Both the position numbers and the translations under genes were made by a program. Positions 18,029 through 26,507 of a stretch of 64,000 nucleotides of DNA are shown one piece after another. The number at the start of each line of letters is the position of its first letter. The stretch's first letter is position 1. The notes under the pieces are model-generated. The model was not told the DNA's origin and made no database searches. It worked only from the letters and a program-made list of their open reading frames with translations. Source of the stretch: Sporolactobacillus sp. THM7-4 (GTDB lineage Bacteria > Bacillota > Bacilli > Bacillales > Sporolactobacillaceae); NCBI RefSeq assembly GCF_004153165.1, contig NZ_SEMD01000010.1, positions 1 through 64,000 of the forward strand, in the 5' to 3' direction.

Positions 18029-19231
18029 ATGGAAAATTTAGCTGCATTCAGTTTTTCAAAACGTTTGGCTGATATTCCAGTAGTCGGTTCAGCTTTTGAG
18101 GGGGATCATCCCGATTTAATTCCGCTGGCATATGGTTTCCCGGCTCCCGAGTCATTCCCGATTCAGAAGATGGCGGACGCAGCCGTTTCTGCTCTGTATT
18201 CGCAAGGCCGCGAAGCACTTCAGTATTCAGGCGGTCCAGGGCAAAGAAGGGTCCTTCAATGGATTAAGGAACGTTCGCGTTTACGGTCTATAGATGTTGA
18301 AGAAGATAACATCCTTGTCACATCAGGATCCAGTCAGGGGATCGATTTAGTCGCCAGAACACTGACGGATCCGGGTGATCATGTATGGGTTGAGGCACCA
18401 ACCTTCTTTGGCGCCCTGCGTTCCTTTCGACTGGCAGATGCACAGTTAACTGCGTTTCCAATTGATGAGAATGGCCTGCGTGTCGATCTCGTCGAGGAAG
18501 CGCTGATCAAGGCAAAGAAAAATCATCAATCACTGCCGAAATTCATTTATGTGTTACCTAACTATCAGAACCCGACCGGTGTGAATCTTTCTGTTGAACG
18601 CAGAAAAAAGCTCGCAGAACTGGCCTGTGAATATAACTTTTATATTCTGGAAGACGACGCATACGTCGAATTGAACTATGACGGTCCGTTTCAGCCGTCG
18701 ATCTACTCCTTCGCCCCGCGGCGTGTGATCTATCTCAGCACTTTTTCCAAAATCATAGCCCCGGGAATTCGCATGGCCTGGGCGATAGCCGATAAAGAAG
18801 TACTGGATAAAATGAGGATCATGAAGCCCGACGGCTTAACGAGTGTTTTCGTTCAGGAAGTCATCAGCAATTTTTTGGATAAGGTGGATTTTGAGTCCCA
18901 TCGCCGGAAACTGGTTGATTGTTACCGCCCGCGCAGAGACGCCATGGTTGCGGCCATCAGAGACTTCTTTCAGGACGAAGTTTCTTTCACGGAAACAAGG
19001 GGCGGTTTTTTCCTCTGGCTGACCTTCTCTCCCGAAGTGGATACGTCCGAACTTCTGAACGTTGCGGTTGAGAAAGGGGTCAGTTATGTTGACGGACGGC
19101 ATTTCTTTCTGGAGGAACGTCCTTCGAATCAATTGCGTCTCGCCTTCAGTTTCTGCAATGAAGAAGAAATTAGAAACGGTATCGGGAAGATTGCCGAAGC
19201 CTATTTTGAAAAGAAAAAAGTCGCTAAATAA
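18029..19231 (+). CDS. PLP-dependent aminotransferase, class I/II (2-aminoadipate/MocR-like, no HTH)
   Basis: A 400-residue fold-type I aminotransferase. The PLP-binding sequence STFSKIIAPGIRMAW gives Lys241; YVLPNYQNPTGVNLS and ILEDDAYVELNY carry the conserved Asn and Asp that hold the cofactor; LVTSGSSQGIDLVAR binds the phosphate. It resembles LysN/aminoadipate transaminases, with broad 2-oxo acid specificity. TTGGAGGGTTCTGG is the ribosome binding site. The next gene starts 16 nt after the stop and encodes a 2-hydroxyacid dehydrogenase, so the pair could convert an amino acid to a 2-oxo acid and then to a D-hydroxy acid, or the reverse. Confidence 0.88.
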   Translation: MENLAAFSFSKRLADIPVVGSAFEGDHPDLIPLAYGFPAPESFPIQKMADAAVSALYSQGREALQYSGGPGQRRVLQWIKERSRLRSIDVEEDNILVTSGSSQGIDLVARTLTDPGDHVWVEAPTFFGALRSFRLADAQLTAFPIDENGLRVDLVEEALIKAKKNHQSLPKFIYVLPNYQNPTGVNLSVERRKKLAELACEYNFYILEDDAYVELNYDGPFQPSIYSFAPRRVIYLSTFSKIIAPGIRMAWAIADKEVLDKMRIMKPDGLTSVFVQEVISNFLDKVDFESHRRKLVDCYRPRRDAMVAAIRDFFQDEVSFTETRGGFFLWLTFSPEVDTSELLNVAVEKGVSYVDGRHFFLEERPSNQLRLAFSFCNEEEIRNGIGKIAEAYFEKKKVAK

Positions 19232-19247
19232 CGGGGAAGATGTCATC

Positions 19248-20237
19248 TTGAAAGATTTAGTATCTATGGAAATCAAACCGCGGGTATATATCAGGAATGT
19301 TTTGCCTGAACGGTATATCCTGGAAATAAAACAATTTTGCGATCAGGTTGTTGTGGACCCCTGGTTTTATGGAAAACCGGAACCCGTCCCGAGTCCGGAC
19401 TTATCTGAATGTAATGTCATACTGACAGCCGGTTTTCGGGATACCCTGGATATATTGAAGAAAGCCCCGAATATACAATGGGTACAATCAACCAGTGTCG
19501 GCGTTGATAAAATGCTGCGGGACGAGATCATCAACAGCGATCTTGTCATCACCAACACGAGAGGCTGCACATCGGTTCCGATTGCCGAGCATACTTTTGC
19601 CCTGATATCGGCACTGGCCAAAAGATTGCCATCGATGATCAGAAACCAGGTTAGCTGCCGGTGGGATGAGATTCCTGTAGGTGATCTCTCGGGAGCAGTG
19701 GTCGGAATCATCGGTTATGGCGATATCGGTTATGAAATTGCGATCAGGTGCAGGGCATTCGGGATGCGCGTTATAGGATGCCGCAAAAATCCGGATAAAA
19801 GTCCGAAAAACGATCCGGCTGAGGTTGTCGGTATGGATCAACTGGACAGCGTTCTCGCAAAATCAGATTTTGTCGTTTTATCGCTGCCTTCAACGAGTGA
19901 GACGTTTCACTTGTTTAATAGAGAAAAGCTGGCGATGATGAAACCGGGAAGCTTCCTGGTGAATGTCGGCCGTGGAAATACTGTTGTGGAAAATGACTTG
20001 ATTGAATGTCTGGGAAACGGACAATTAGCCGGAGCCGCTCTTGATGTCTTTGAGGCCGAGCCCCTGCCTCAGGATCATCCTTTGTGGACGTTTGAAAATG
20101 TCATTGTGTCGCCGCACAGGGCTTATTATTCATCTTCGACACTACAACGCTATATGGATTTGTTTATGGAAAACTTGCGGCTTTTTTCAAAGGGAAAACC
20201 ACTTCTTAACGTGGTCAATAAAAAACAAGGGTATTAG
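19248..20237 (+). CDS. D-isomer specific 2-hydroxyacid dehydrogenase
   Basis: A 329-residue NAD(P)-dependent enzyme that interconverts 2-oxo and D-2-hydroxy acids. The Rossmann motif is VVGIIGYGDIGYEIA. Catalytic residues are in place: Arg in LVNVGRGNTVV, Glu in DVFEAEPLP and His in VSPHRAYY. I chose the TTG at 19248 with GGGGAAG 8 nt upstream; an ATG at 19266 is an alternative. The frame is open far upstream inside the aminotransferase gene, but that part is not homologous. Co-transcribed with the aminotransferase. A terminator follows at 20430. Confidence 0.85.
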   Translation: MKDLVSMEIKPRVYIRNVLPERYILEIKQFCDQVVVDPWFYGKPEPVPSPDLSECNVILTAGFRDTLDILKKAPNIQWVQSTSVGVDKMLRDEIINSDLVITNTRGCTSVPIAEHTFALISALAKRLPSMIRNQVSCRWDEIPVGDLSGAVVGIIGYGDIGYEIAIRCRAFGMRVIGCRKNPDKSPKNDPAEVVGMDQLDSVLAKSDFVVLSLPSTSETFHLFNREKLAMMKPGSFLVNVGRGNTVVENDLIECLGNGQLAGAALDVFEAEPLPQDHPLWTFENVIVSPHRAYYSSSTLQRYMDLFMENLRLFSKGKPLLNVVNKKQGY

Positions 20238-20324
20238 AGAAAGGCTAAGTAAAAAAGATTATGTCCGCTCAGGCAGCCCGCTGCCAATTCTTCCATTAGT
20301 TTGGGGAATGTCAAACGAATGACG

Positions 20325-20410
20325 GCAATCGTTTAATGATCGATATCGGCAGTTAAGCCAATATTATCAGCAATTTAGCCGTTTCGTCCGGCCCGTATAG
20401 TTCAACAATG
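20325..20410 (-). repeat. Degenerate 21-nt repeats (dispersed family)
   Basis: Read on the minus strand, units such as GGCTTAACTGCCGATATCGA and GGCTAAATTGCTGATAATAT are spaced 21 nt apart (forward cores at about 20330, 20351 and 20372). They closely match units of the large array at 55.6 kb. The locus lies between convergent genes. Confidence 0.65.
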
Positions 20411-20429
20411 TTTCGGCAATATTCACTGA

Positions 20430-20459
20430 AGCTTGAACTAAGTTCGGGCTGTTTTTTTT
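20430..20459 (+). terminator. Rho-independent terminator
   Basis: A 9-bp stem AGCTTGAAC/GTTCGGGCT with a 3-nt loop is followed by GTTTTTTTT. It ends the aminotransferase-dehydrogenase unit. Confidence 0.75.
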
Positions 20460-20534
20460 GCTGTTCGAATGACTCGTACAGCAGCCTCCGGTGAGTCCGT
20501 ATCCATCCAAGAGAAGGACAGCTGTTTCAGAGGA

Positions 20535-21509
20535 TCAGTCAATATTTTTTCCGACTCCGTGTTGTACGGCTTTATCATAGATCACATTGGCGACGAAAAG
20601 ATCGAAAAGCGACATCCCCACCGATTTGAACAAAATGGTCTTGTTTTTTAACTGAGAAATACTTTCTTCCCTGGCAATAATGGTCGAAAAGGGAACCACC
20701 CTGTCGCCGGGTATCCAATGATTCTTTAGAGGTGTGATGATGTCGCCCGATTCCGCCGAAGCATCTGACGTATCGATATAGATTTTACTGACTGACGAGT
20801 AAAGGGCTTTTGGAAACTCGCGCATATCCGGCTGATAGGAACCTATACCGATAAAAAGTTTATTGACGAGAATGTCCGCTCGATCCGGAAGGACAGGTTG
20901 ATAGGAGGTTGTCGCTGTGATGACGACATCGGATGCCTGGACCAGTTCATTTGTGTTCTCGCAAATATGAAACGTGATCGGCTCCCGATCGATCCCCTGT
21001 TTGACTTCCTGAATAAACTGGGGAATCTTCGACTGTGTCCTGTTGTACAGGTAAATATTGGATACGTCTTTTGCCCGGCAGGCGGCGAGCACGAGGTATT
21101 TTCCCTGAACGCCCGTACCGATCAGCCCCAGATTGATCTTCTTCTTTTCAGTCAGATGGCGGATAGCGACGCCTCCTACGGCACCTGTCCGGAAGGCGGT
21201 CAGAAAAGTTCCGTCCATGATTGCAAGCGGGTTACCGGTTTCCGAATCATTCAGCAGCATCAGGCCTTGCGTTGATGGCAAGGCTTTTTTTGCGTTTTCC
21301 GGAAACACGGTGACTATTTTTGAACCCAATCTTTTTGCCGAGAAGCAGGGCATGAATAATAACGTATCCTTGTTATCCTTTGTGATTTGCGTGCGCTGAG
21401 GCATGAGAAACTGTTTTGAATGGTAAGCCTGATACGCCTGTTCAATGGCGTCCATTGCGTCGTCCATTGTAATCAGATTGAAAATATCATTTTTCGATAA
21501 CGCTAACAT
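20535..21509 (-). CDS. Ornithine cyclodeaminase/mu-crystallin family protein
   Basis: A 324-residue NAD(P)-binding protein. The family includes ornithine cyclodeaminase, alanine dehydrogenase of archaeal type and imine (ketimine) reductases. Seen: MDAIEQAYQAY near the N-terminus, QRTQITKDNKDTLLFMP, the Rossmann site NLGLIGTGVQGKYLV, VVITATTSYQPVL, and FIGIGSYQPDMREF. GGAGGGGACCACG precedes the ATG. Family members are hard to tell apart by sequence; a ketimine or delta1-pyrroline reductase role would fit the amine-oxidising neighbours. It is transcribed away from the aldehyde dehydrogenase gene. Confidence 0.82.
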   Translation of the reverse strand: MLALSKNDIFNLITMDDAMDAIEQAYQAYHSKQFLMPQRTQITKDNKDTLLFMPCFSAKRLGSKIVTVFPENAKKALPSTQGLMLLNDSETGNPLAIMDGTFLTAFRTGAVGGVAIRHLTEKKKINLGLIGTGVQGKYLVLAACRAKDVSNIYLYNRTQSKIPQFIQEVKQGIDREPITFHICENTNELVQASDVVITATTSYQPVLPDRADILVNKLFIGIGSYQPDMREFPKALYSSVSKIYIDTSDASAESGDIITPLKNHWIPGDRVVPFSTIIAREESISQLKNKTILFKSVGMSLFDLFVANVIYDKAVQHGVGKNID

Positions 21510-21908
21510 CGTGGTCCCCTCCCGAATGACATGCCTTTGCTTTCAGTAAAGCAAAACACTGCTTTTTAATCAATATTCGAAATAAACAAAAATATATTGG
21601 TTTTTAAAATAAATTCTGGCTATGTTGAACGAAACGACGGGGACATTCTGTCAACGAATCCGCCAGACATTCAGCTTGAATAAACCGAATTTTTGTGCAA
21701 ATTAGCCGTCATTTTGCATATTCTTAACGGTAAAGTGAAAACATCAGCTAAAAGCTCAGTAAAGGGGGTGCAGTCTGAATTCGTCTTCAGCCGGCTGGTA
21801 AGAAGCGGTTTTGAAATCCTGCCGCCTGAGATGGTTAAGCGAAGCAGAATCCACATGGGGAAAAGGCTGCCGCTATTTGTTTTATTAAAATAAAGGGAGG
21901 TATCTGTC
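21510..21908. other. Divergent intergenic region
   Basis: About 400 bp between divergent genes, AT-rich near 21570-21625, so it should hold promoters for both. A 66-codon open frame at 21693-21893 has no ribosome binding site or recognisable product. Confidence 0.4.
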
Positions 21909-23435
21909 ATGAGTCTTTCTATTAATGAGGCGGCTGGCGTTGTCAAAACGGGAAAATATATAAACTATATAGACGGCGAGTGGAAAGAGCCGTTAACAGG
22001 AAAATATAGACCGGTTATTAATCCGGCAAATGGAGAAGTTCTTGGAGAGGTCGCCCAATCCTCCGCTGTCGATGTAGATTTGGCGGTAGCTGCCGCGGTG
22101 AAAGCGCAAAAGGAATGGCGGCTCGTTCCGGCTCCCGAGAGAGCGGAATACTTATTCACTGTCGGCCGCCTGTTAAAAGAGCAAAAGGAGAATCTGGCCC
22201 GGATGATTACCTCGGAAATGGGCAAGGTCATTGAAGAGGCGAGAGGTGAGGTCCAGGAAGCGATCGATATGGCTCATTATATGGCAGGAGAAGGACGCCG
22301 GATGTTCGGGGAGACGATGCCTTCGGAGCTGAGGAACAAATTTGCCATGAGTATCCGCGTTCCGGTCGGGGTTGTCGGCTTGATTACTCCATGGAACTTT
22401 CCAATTGCGATTGCCTCATGGAAGTCGCTGCCGGCGCTTGTAACCGGGAACGCACTGGTTTGGAAACCGTCGCCGGATACCCCGATTGTTGCCGAGGCCT
22501 TTGTAAAAATCTATGAACAAGCGGGCCTTCCGAAAGGTCTGATTAATCTGGTCCAGGGCTCAGGACCGGAAGCCGGCGCGGCACTGGTTGAACATCCTGA
22601 TATTGATTTAATTGGCTTTACAGGATCGAATGCCGTTGGCAAAAAAATTAACGAGCGAGCCGGCGCCTTGCTGAAACGGACGTCGCTTGAGATGGGCGGC
22701 AAGAATGCCATCATCGTGATGGATGATGCCAACCTCGATCTCGCTGTCGAAAGCATTATTTGGAGCGGGTTTGGGACAACCGGACAGCGGTGTACGGCGG
22801 CAAGCAGAGTAATCGTTCACGAAGCGGTAAAACAAAAGCTCGAAGCTCAATTGATCGACGCCGTCTGTCATCTGAAACTGGGCGATGGGCAGGATGAATC
22901 AACGGATGTCGGTCCGGTCATTAATCAAGCTGCGCTTGAAAAAATCGATAAGTATGTTCGTATCGGAATCAGCGAGGGAGCGACGCTTCTTTGCGGCGGA
23001 AAATTAGCTGAAGGTGTAGGAAATGGCAAAGGTTATTACTATGAACCTACTATTTTTACGGATGTAAAACCTGACATGACCATTGCAAAAGAAGAAATTT
23101 TTGGTCCGGTTCTTTCTATTATAAGTACCAAAGACTTTGAAACAGCGATCAAAGTCAATAATGAGGTCTCATTCGGCCTTTCAAGCTCGATTTTTACGAG
23201 TGATGTCAATCGGGTTTTTCAGGCGATGAGAGATTTGGACACCGGCATTGTCTACATTAACGCAGGGACGACAGGAGCTGAAATTCATCTGCCGTTCGGC
23301 GGAACAAAAGAAACGGGCAACGGGCATCGCGACTCGGGCGTGGCCGCGCTCGATGTTTATACCGAGTGGCGGGCGGTTTATGTGGACTACAGCAATACTT
23401 TGCAGCGGGCACAGATTGATACAAACACGAAGTAA
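21909..23435 (+). CDS. NAD(P)-dependent aldehyde dehydrogenase
   Basis: A 508-residue enzyme oxidising an aldehyde to a carboxylate. The catalytic Cys295 lies in GQRCTAASRV and the general base Glu261 in LEMGGKN; TPWNFPIAIASWK and GFTGSNAVGKKI bind the cofactor. It most resembles succinate-semialdehyde, 2,5-dioxovalerate or aminoaldehyde dehydrogenases of this size. AAAGGGAGGTATCTGTC precedes the ATG. The FAD oxidase gene follows within 25 nt, so the two form an operon: oxidative deamination to an aldehyde or keto acid, then oxidation. It could also serve as the missing GabD partner of GabT at 50 kb. Confidence 0.88.
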   Translation: MSLSINEAAGVVKTGKYINYIDGEWKEPLTGKYRPVINPANGEVLGEVAQSSAVDVDLAVAAAVKAQKEWRLVPAPERAEYLFTVGRLLKEQKENLARMITSEMGKVIEEARGEVQEAIDMAHYMAGEGRRMFGETMPSELRNKFAMSIRVPVGVVGLITPWNFPIAIASWKSLPALVTGNALVWKPSPDTPIVAEAFVKIYEQAGLPKGLINLVQGSGPEAGAALVEHPDIDLIGFTGSNAVGKKINERAGALLKRTSLEMGGKNAIIVMDDANLDLAVESIIWSGFGTTGQRCTAASRVIVHEAVKQKLEAQLIDAVCHLKLGDGQDESTDVGPVINQAALEKIDKYVRIGISEGATLLCGGKLAEGVGNGKGYYYEPTIFTDVKPDMTIAKEEIFGPVLSIISTKDFETAIKVNNEVSFGLSSSIFTSDVNRVFQAMRDLDTGIVYINAGTTGAEIHLPFGGTKETGNGHRDSGVAALDVYTEWRAVYVDYSNTLQRAQIDTNTK

Positions 23436-23458
23436 GTTTTAAAAAGGTGGCTAATAAA

Positions 23459-24628
23459 GTGGAACATCAGGCAGATGTCATCATCATTGGCGGGGGCATT
23501 AACGGTTCGAGTGTTGCCTATAACCTTTTGCATGACGGGTTTACGGGTAAAGTGGTTGTTTTTGAGAAAGACAAAGCTTATGAATATGCATCAACTCCCC
23601 GGTGCGCGGGAGGGTTTCGCCAGCTGTATACCACAGAGGTTAATATACGGATCAGCCGCTACAGCTTGAATGTTTATAAACATTTTGCGGAAGAAATGGC
23701 ATTAAACGGTGAAAAACCGGACATCGGTTTTAAACAGCGGGGCTATTTGTTCCTCGCGACGGAAAAAATGATCCCATCCTTTGAAAAAAATATGGCTGTT
23801 CAGCATCGAAACGGAGTTCCTTCGCGGCTGCTGGATAGTGACGAACTCAGGGATCTGATTCCCGAGTTAAATGTCAGCGATCTTGCAGGTGGATTATATT
23901 GTCCGGAAAGCGGCTATCTCGATGCCTATTCCGTCATGCAAGGGTATATTAAATATGCCAGGCATCTGGGGGCTGAATATATTTATGAAGAAGTGTCAGC
24001 CCTGATTATTGATGAACACGACAGAATGAAAGGTGTCCGTTTAAAAAACGGTGATACATGCGCGGCTCCTGTGATCGTAAACTGCGGAGGAGCCTGGGGA
24101 GCCGATCTGAGCGCACAAGCGGGAATCTTATTTCCCATCGTACCGTCGCCCAGACAAATTTTCCAATTTACGTGTGAAAAAAAACTGACTCGCCACTTGC
24201 CGCTGACGATGGATCCGACCGGCGTTTATTTTCGCCATGAAGGAGAGCAGCTGATTGCCGGTTACTCGGAACCGATTCGTTCGGCGTATGATTTCAGCTG
24301 GAGACGGGAAGATTTTATCGAACATGTCTGGCCAGTTCTCGCCGGGAGGATTGTGAATTTCGAACGGTTGAAAATAGTCAGGGGCTGGGCCGGTATCTAC
24401 GATTACAATACTGAGGACCACAATGCGATTATTGGAAAATGCCCGGGGGTTGAAGGCTACTATGTGGCGTTCGGTTTCAGCGGACATGGCATGCAGCAGG
24501 CACCCGGAGTCGGAAAAGGCCTGTCTGAACTGATTAGAACAGGAAAATATGAGACCATCGATCTTTCACCGCTCAGACCTGAGCGATTTGCTGAACATCA
24601 ACTGGTTGTTGAGGACGCCATCTATTAA
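23459..24628 (+). CDS. FAD-dependent amine/amino-acid oxidoreductase (DAO family)
   Basis: A 389-residue flavoenzyme of the family containing sarcosine oxidase, glycine oxidase and D-amino-acid dehydrogenase. The dinucleotide site VIIIGGGINGSSVAYNLL is at residues 7-24, an Arg/Gly-rich substrate entry (STPRCAGGFRQLY) follows, and the C-terminal FAD motif YYVAFGFSGHGMQQAPGVGK is typical of sarcosine oxidase-like proteins. I chose GTG 23459 with AAAGGTGG 8 nt upstream; a GTG at 23447 overlaps that site. Operon partner of the aldehyde dehydrogenase. The substrate is probably a secondary amine or N-methyl amino acid, but this is inference. Confidence 0.83.
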   Translation: MEHQADVIIIGGGINGSSVAYNLLHDGFTGKVVVFEKDKAYEYASTPRCAGGFRQLYTTEVNIRISRYSLNVYKHFAEEMALNGEKPDIGFKQRGYLFLATEKMIPSFEKNMAVQHRNGVPSRLLDSDELRDLIPELNVSDLAGGLYCPESGYLDAYSVMQGYIKYARHLGAEYIYEEVSALIIDEHDRMKGVRLKNGDTCAAPVIVNCGGAWGADLSAQAGILFPIVPSPRQIFQFTCEKKLTRHLPLTMDPTGVYFRHEGEQLIAGYSEPIRSAYDFSWRREDFIEHVWPVLAGRIVNFERLKIVRGWAGIYDYNTEDHNAIIGKCPGVEGYYVAFGFSGHGMQQAPGVGKGLSELIRTGKYETIDLSPLRPERFAEHQLVVEDAIY

Positions 24629-24656
24629 ACATTGAATCTTGAATAACCTGTTTCAG

Positions 24657-24684
24657 GTCCTTTATTTGAGCAAAGGACTTTTTT
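24657..24684 (+). terminator. Rho-independent terminator
   Basis: GTCCTTT/AAAGGAC stem, 8-nt loop, then six T; it ends the dehydrogenase-oxidase operon. Confidence 0.8.
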
Positions 24685-24710
24685 GTGAATGATGTTTTTA
24701 CAAGATCAAT

Positions 24711-24746
24711 AAAACGCTCCGGAACGTGCACCGGAGCGTTTTTAAA
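24711..24746. terminator. Bidirectional terminator
   Basis: AAAACGCTCCGG pairs with CCGGAGCGTTTT; T runs on both strands. It lies between convergent genes. Confidence 0.85.
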
Positions 24747-24767
24747 AGGGTAGCAAAACATACTTTT

Positions 24768-25784
24768 TTAGTTAGTAAAATATTTTTTGATTGTATCTTT
24801 CAGCTCGGCGGGATCAAGGACAATCTGGCTGTTGTTTGCTTTCAGAATATCATCATACATGGTGGCGCCTCTGCCCTTCACCTGGCGGTACTTGATTTGC
24901 TGCTCAGGATGGAAGTCGTTTTTGGCACCGAGCCCGATGCTGACCATATCTTCTTTCGACATATTGGTTGCGACCAGGAATTTAGAAACCGATCCAGACA
25001 GTGCCGGCAGTTTTGTTATGTTGGCGGGCTGGACCATTTTTTTGGCGATGCCGATCAGAGCTGCCTGCTGTAGCTGCTGGCGGCCGTAGTCGGTTCCCGG
25101 AAGTGAATAGCGTTCGTGAACAAGTTCGGTAACCATTTTTCCATTTAGTGAATGAGTCCCTGCAGTGAATGTTTTTCCTTTGTTCTCTGAATACCATGGA
25201 TGGGTCAGAGTCACGTTGAATGGAAGATTCATATCGATGCCACCGATCGCATCAACCATGTCCTGAAGACCCCAGTAATTTGTTTCCGCGTAGTAGTTGA
25301 TCGGAACACCTGTCAGATGCGAAATCGACTTGACCGCGTCGATAATACCCTGTCTGGTTCCGTGATTGACCTGGGAAATGTATTGAACACTCGTCAGTTT
25401 CGTGTAGCCGTATCCGGACATATAAACCCGTGTATCGCGGGGAATACTGAGCATATTGTAGGTGTGGTTATTCATGTTGGCGTGAATCAGGACCATCGAA
25501 TCTGTGTGGCTGGCCGAATTTCCTTTCCGGGCGTCGGATCCGATTAAAAGCACATTAAACACGCCGGCTTTTTCTTTATATTTTGCTACGGAAGGACTTC
25601 CAATCACTTTTAAGTGGGTGAAGTGATTTTTCGGATTCAGCTTATGCAGTTCATAAGCTCCGCCACCGACTCCGCCGATGATGAGAATGGCGAGTATTAA
25701 AAGTGTATAACGTAGAACTCGATGGCGTTTTTTCGATTTTCGGACCGTTGATCGCGATCCGGTGGGTAAATTATTTTGAGTCAT
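24768..25784 (-). CDS. LytR-CpsA-Psr (LCP) family cell-wall glycopolymer transferase
   Basis: A 338-residue type II membrane protein. A basic N-terminus and one helix (LRYTLLILAILIIGGVGGGAY) are followed by an extracellular LCP domain with LLIGSDAR, HTDSMVLIHANM, LSIPRDTRV and ERYSLPGTDYGRQQLQQ, the conserved Arg/Asp set that binds the polyprenyl-pyrophosphate donor. The family attaches teichoic acids or capsule to peptidoglycan. The ATG at 25784 has AAGGGG 8 nt upstream; a frame open to 25988 has no such site. It is monocistronic on the minus strand and unrelated to the catabolic neighbours. Confidence 0.88.
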   Translation of the reverse strand: MTQNNLPTGSRSTVRKSKKRHRVLRYTLLILAILIIGGVGGGAYELHKLNPKNHFTHLKVIGSPSVAKYKEKAGVFNVLLIGSDARKGNSASHTDSMVLIHANMNNHTYNMLSIPRDTRVYMSGYGYTKLTSVQYISQVNHGTRQGIIDAVKSISHLTGVPINYYAETNYWGLQDMVDAIGGIDMNLPFNVTLTHPWYSENKGKTFTAGTHSLNGKMVTELVHERYSLPGTDYGRQQLQQAALIGIAKKMVQPANITKLPALSGSVSKFLVATNMSKEDMVSIGLGAKNDFHPEQQIKYRQVKGRGATMYDDILKANNSQIVLDPAELKDTIKKYFTN

Positions 25785-26322
25785 ATTCTGCCCCTTTTCC
25801 CTTGTAAAATAACGACGTGCTTTCCTCTCAGCCATATTTTCCTTTAAAGCGGGGATATCTCTGTATTGCGCGTAAATCGTCAGGATAGTCTTTTTTTCGT
25901 ATTCACTCGTGTCATCATTCGACGAATTTACCAGAATAAGAGGATATATTCCCATTTTTTGTAGGTCTATCGACATTATAGCCGTCATTTACCGGACAGG
26001 CAATACCATATTCACGTGCAAAACAGACGGGGGTGATCTCCGGTTCAAAGAAGTCAAAGACAACGCATCGATGACTGAATGATACTGAATCATTAAGATC
26101 ATGAGTCTTACTGCCCGAAAAGCGGGGTAAAGAACTTGAATAGAAGGGTCCAAAGCCGGGTATACTTTCTCCATAGGGTGTAAAGTGACCCGGAAGATGG
26201 ATCGTTCGCTATCAGTGTATTATAAAGAAAACTCTCACTGTTTATGACGGTGTAAAAAAAATTACATTTTCAGTATTCCTTCAGACTGAACCATTAATTT
26301 ATGTTAGTGAGGGGATGAAAGA
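25785..26322. other. Intergenic region upstream of the LCP gene
   Basis: About 540 bp with no supported gene. It includes the LCP promoter region and the upstream region of the 30-codon gene at 26323. Confidence 0.4.
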
Positions 26323-26415
26323 ATGGAAGGAAATTTTTATAAGGGGCTTGCCTGGGCCTGCGTGATTTGCATTCCTTTTTGGGCGATAACAATCGGAATG
26401 ATTCTTAATATATGA
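26323..26415 (+). CDS. 30-residue single-helix membrane microprotein
   Basis: A 30-codon gene with a good ribosome binding site (GAGGGG, 9 nt before the ATG). The product has a short polar N-terminus (MEGNFYKGL) and then one hydrophobic helix of about 20 residues (AWACVICIPFWAITIGMIL). It looks like the small bitopic membrane peptides common in Bacilli, but I cannot name a family. Its TGA stop abuts the right border of the TnpB element, so the end of the frame might have been set by that insertion. Confidence 0.5.
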   Translation: MEGNFYKGLAWACVICIPFWAITIGMILNI

Positions 26416-26507
26416 ACTACATCGGGAATGAGTTCCCGGGTTTCTGGGAACATTCGGCTTCATAGTTTTCAAAGAAACTCTTGAGTGGTCGAACTATTTT
26501 ACCAAGG

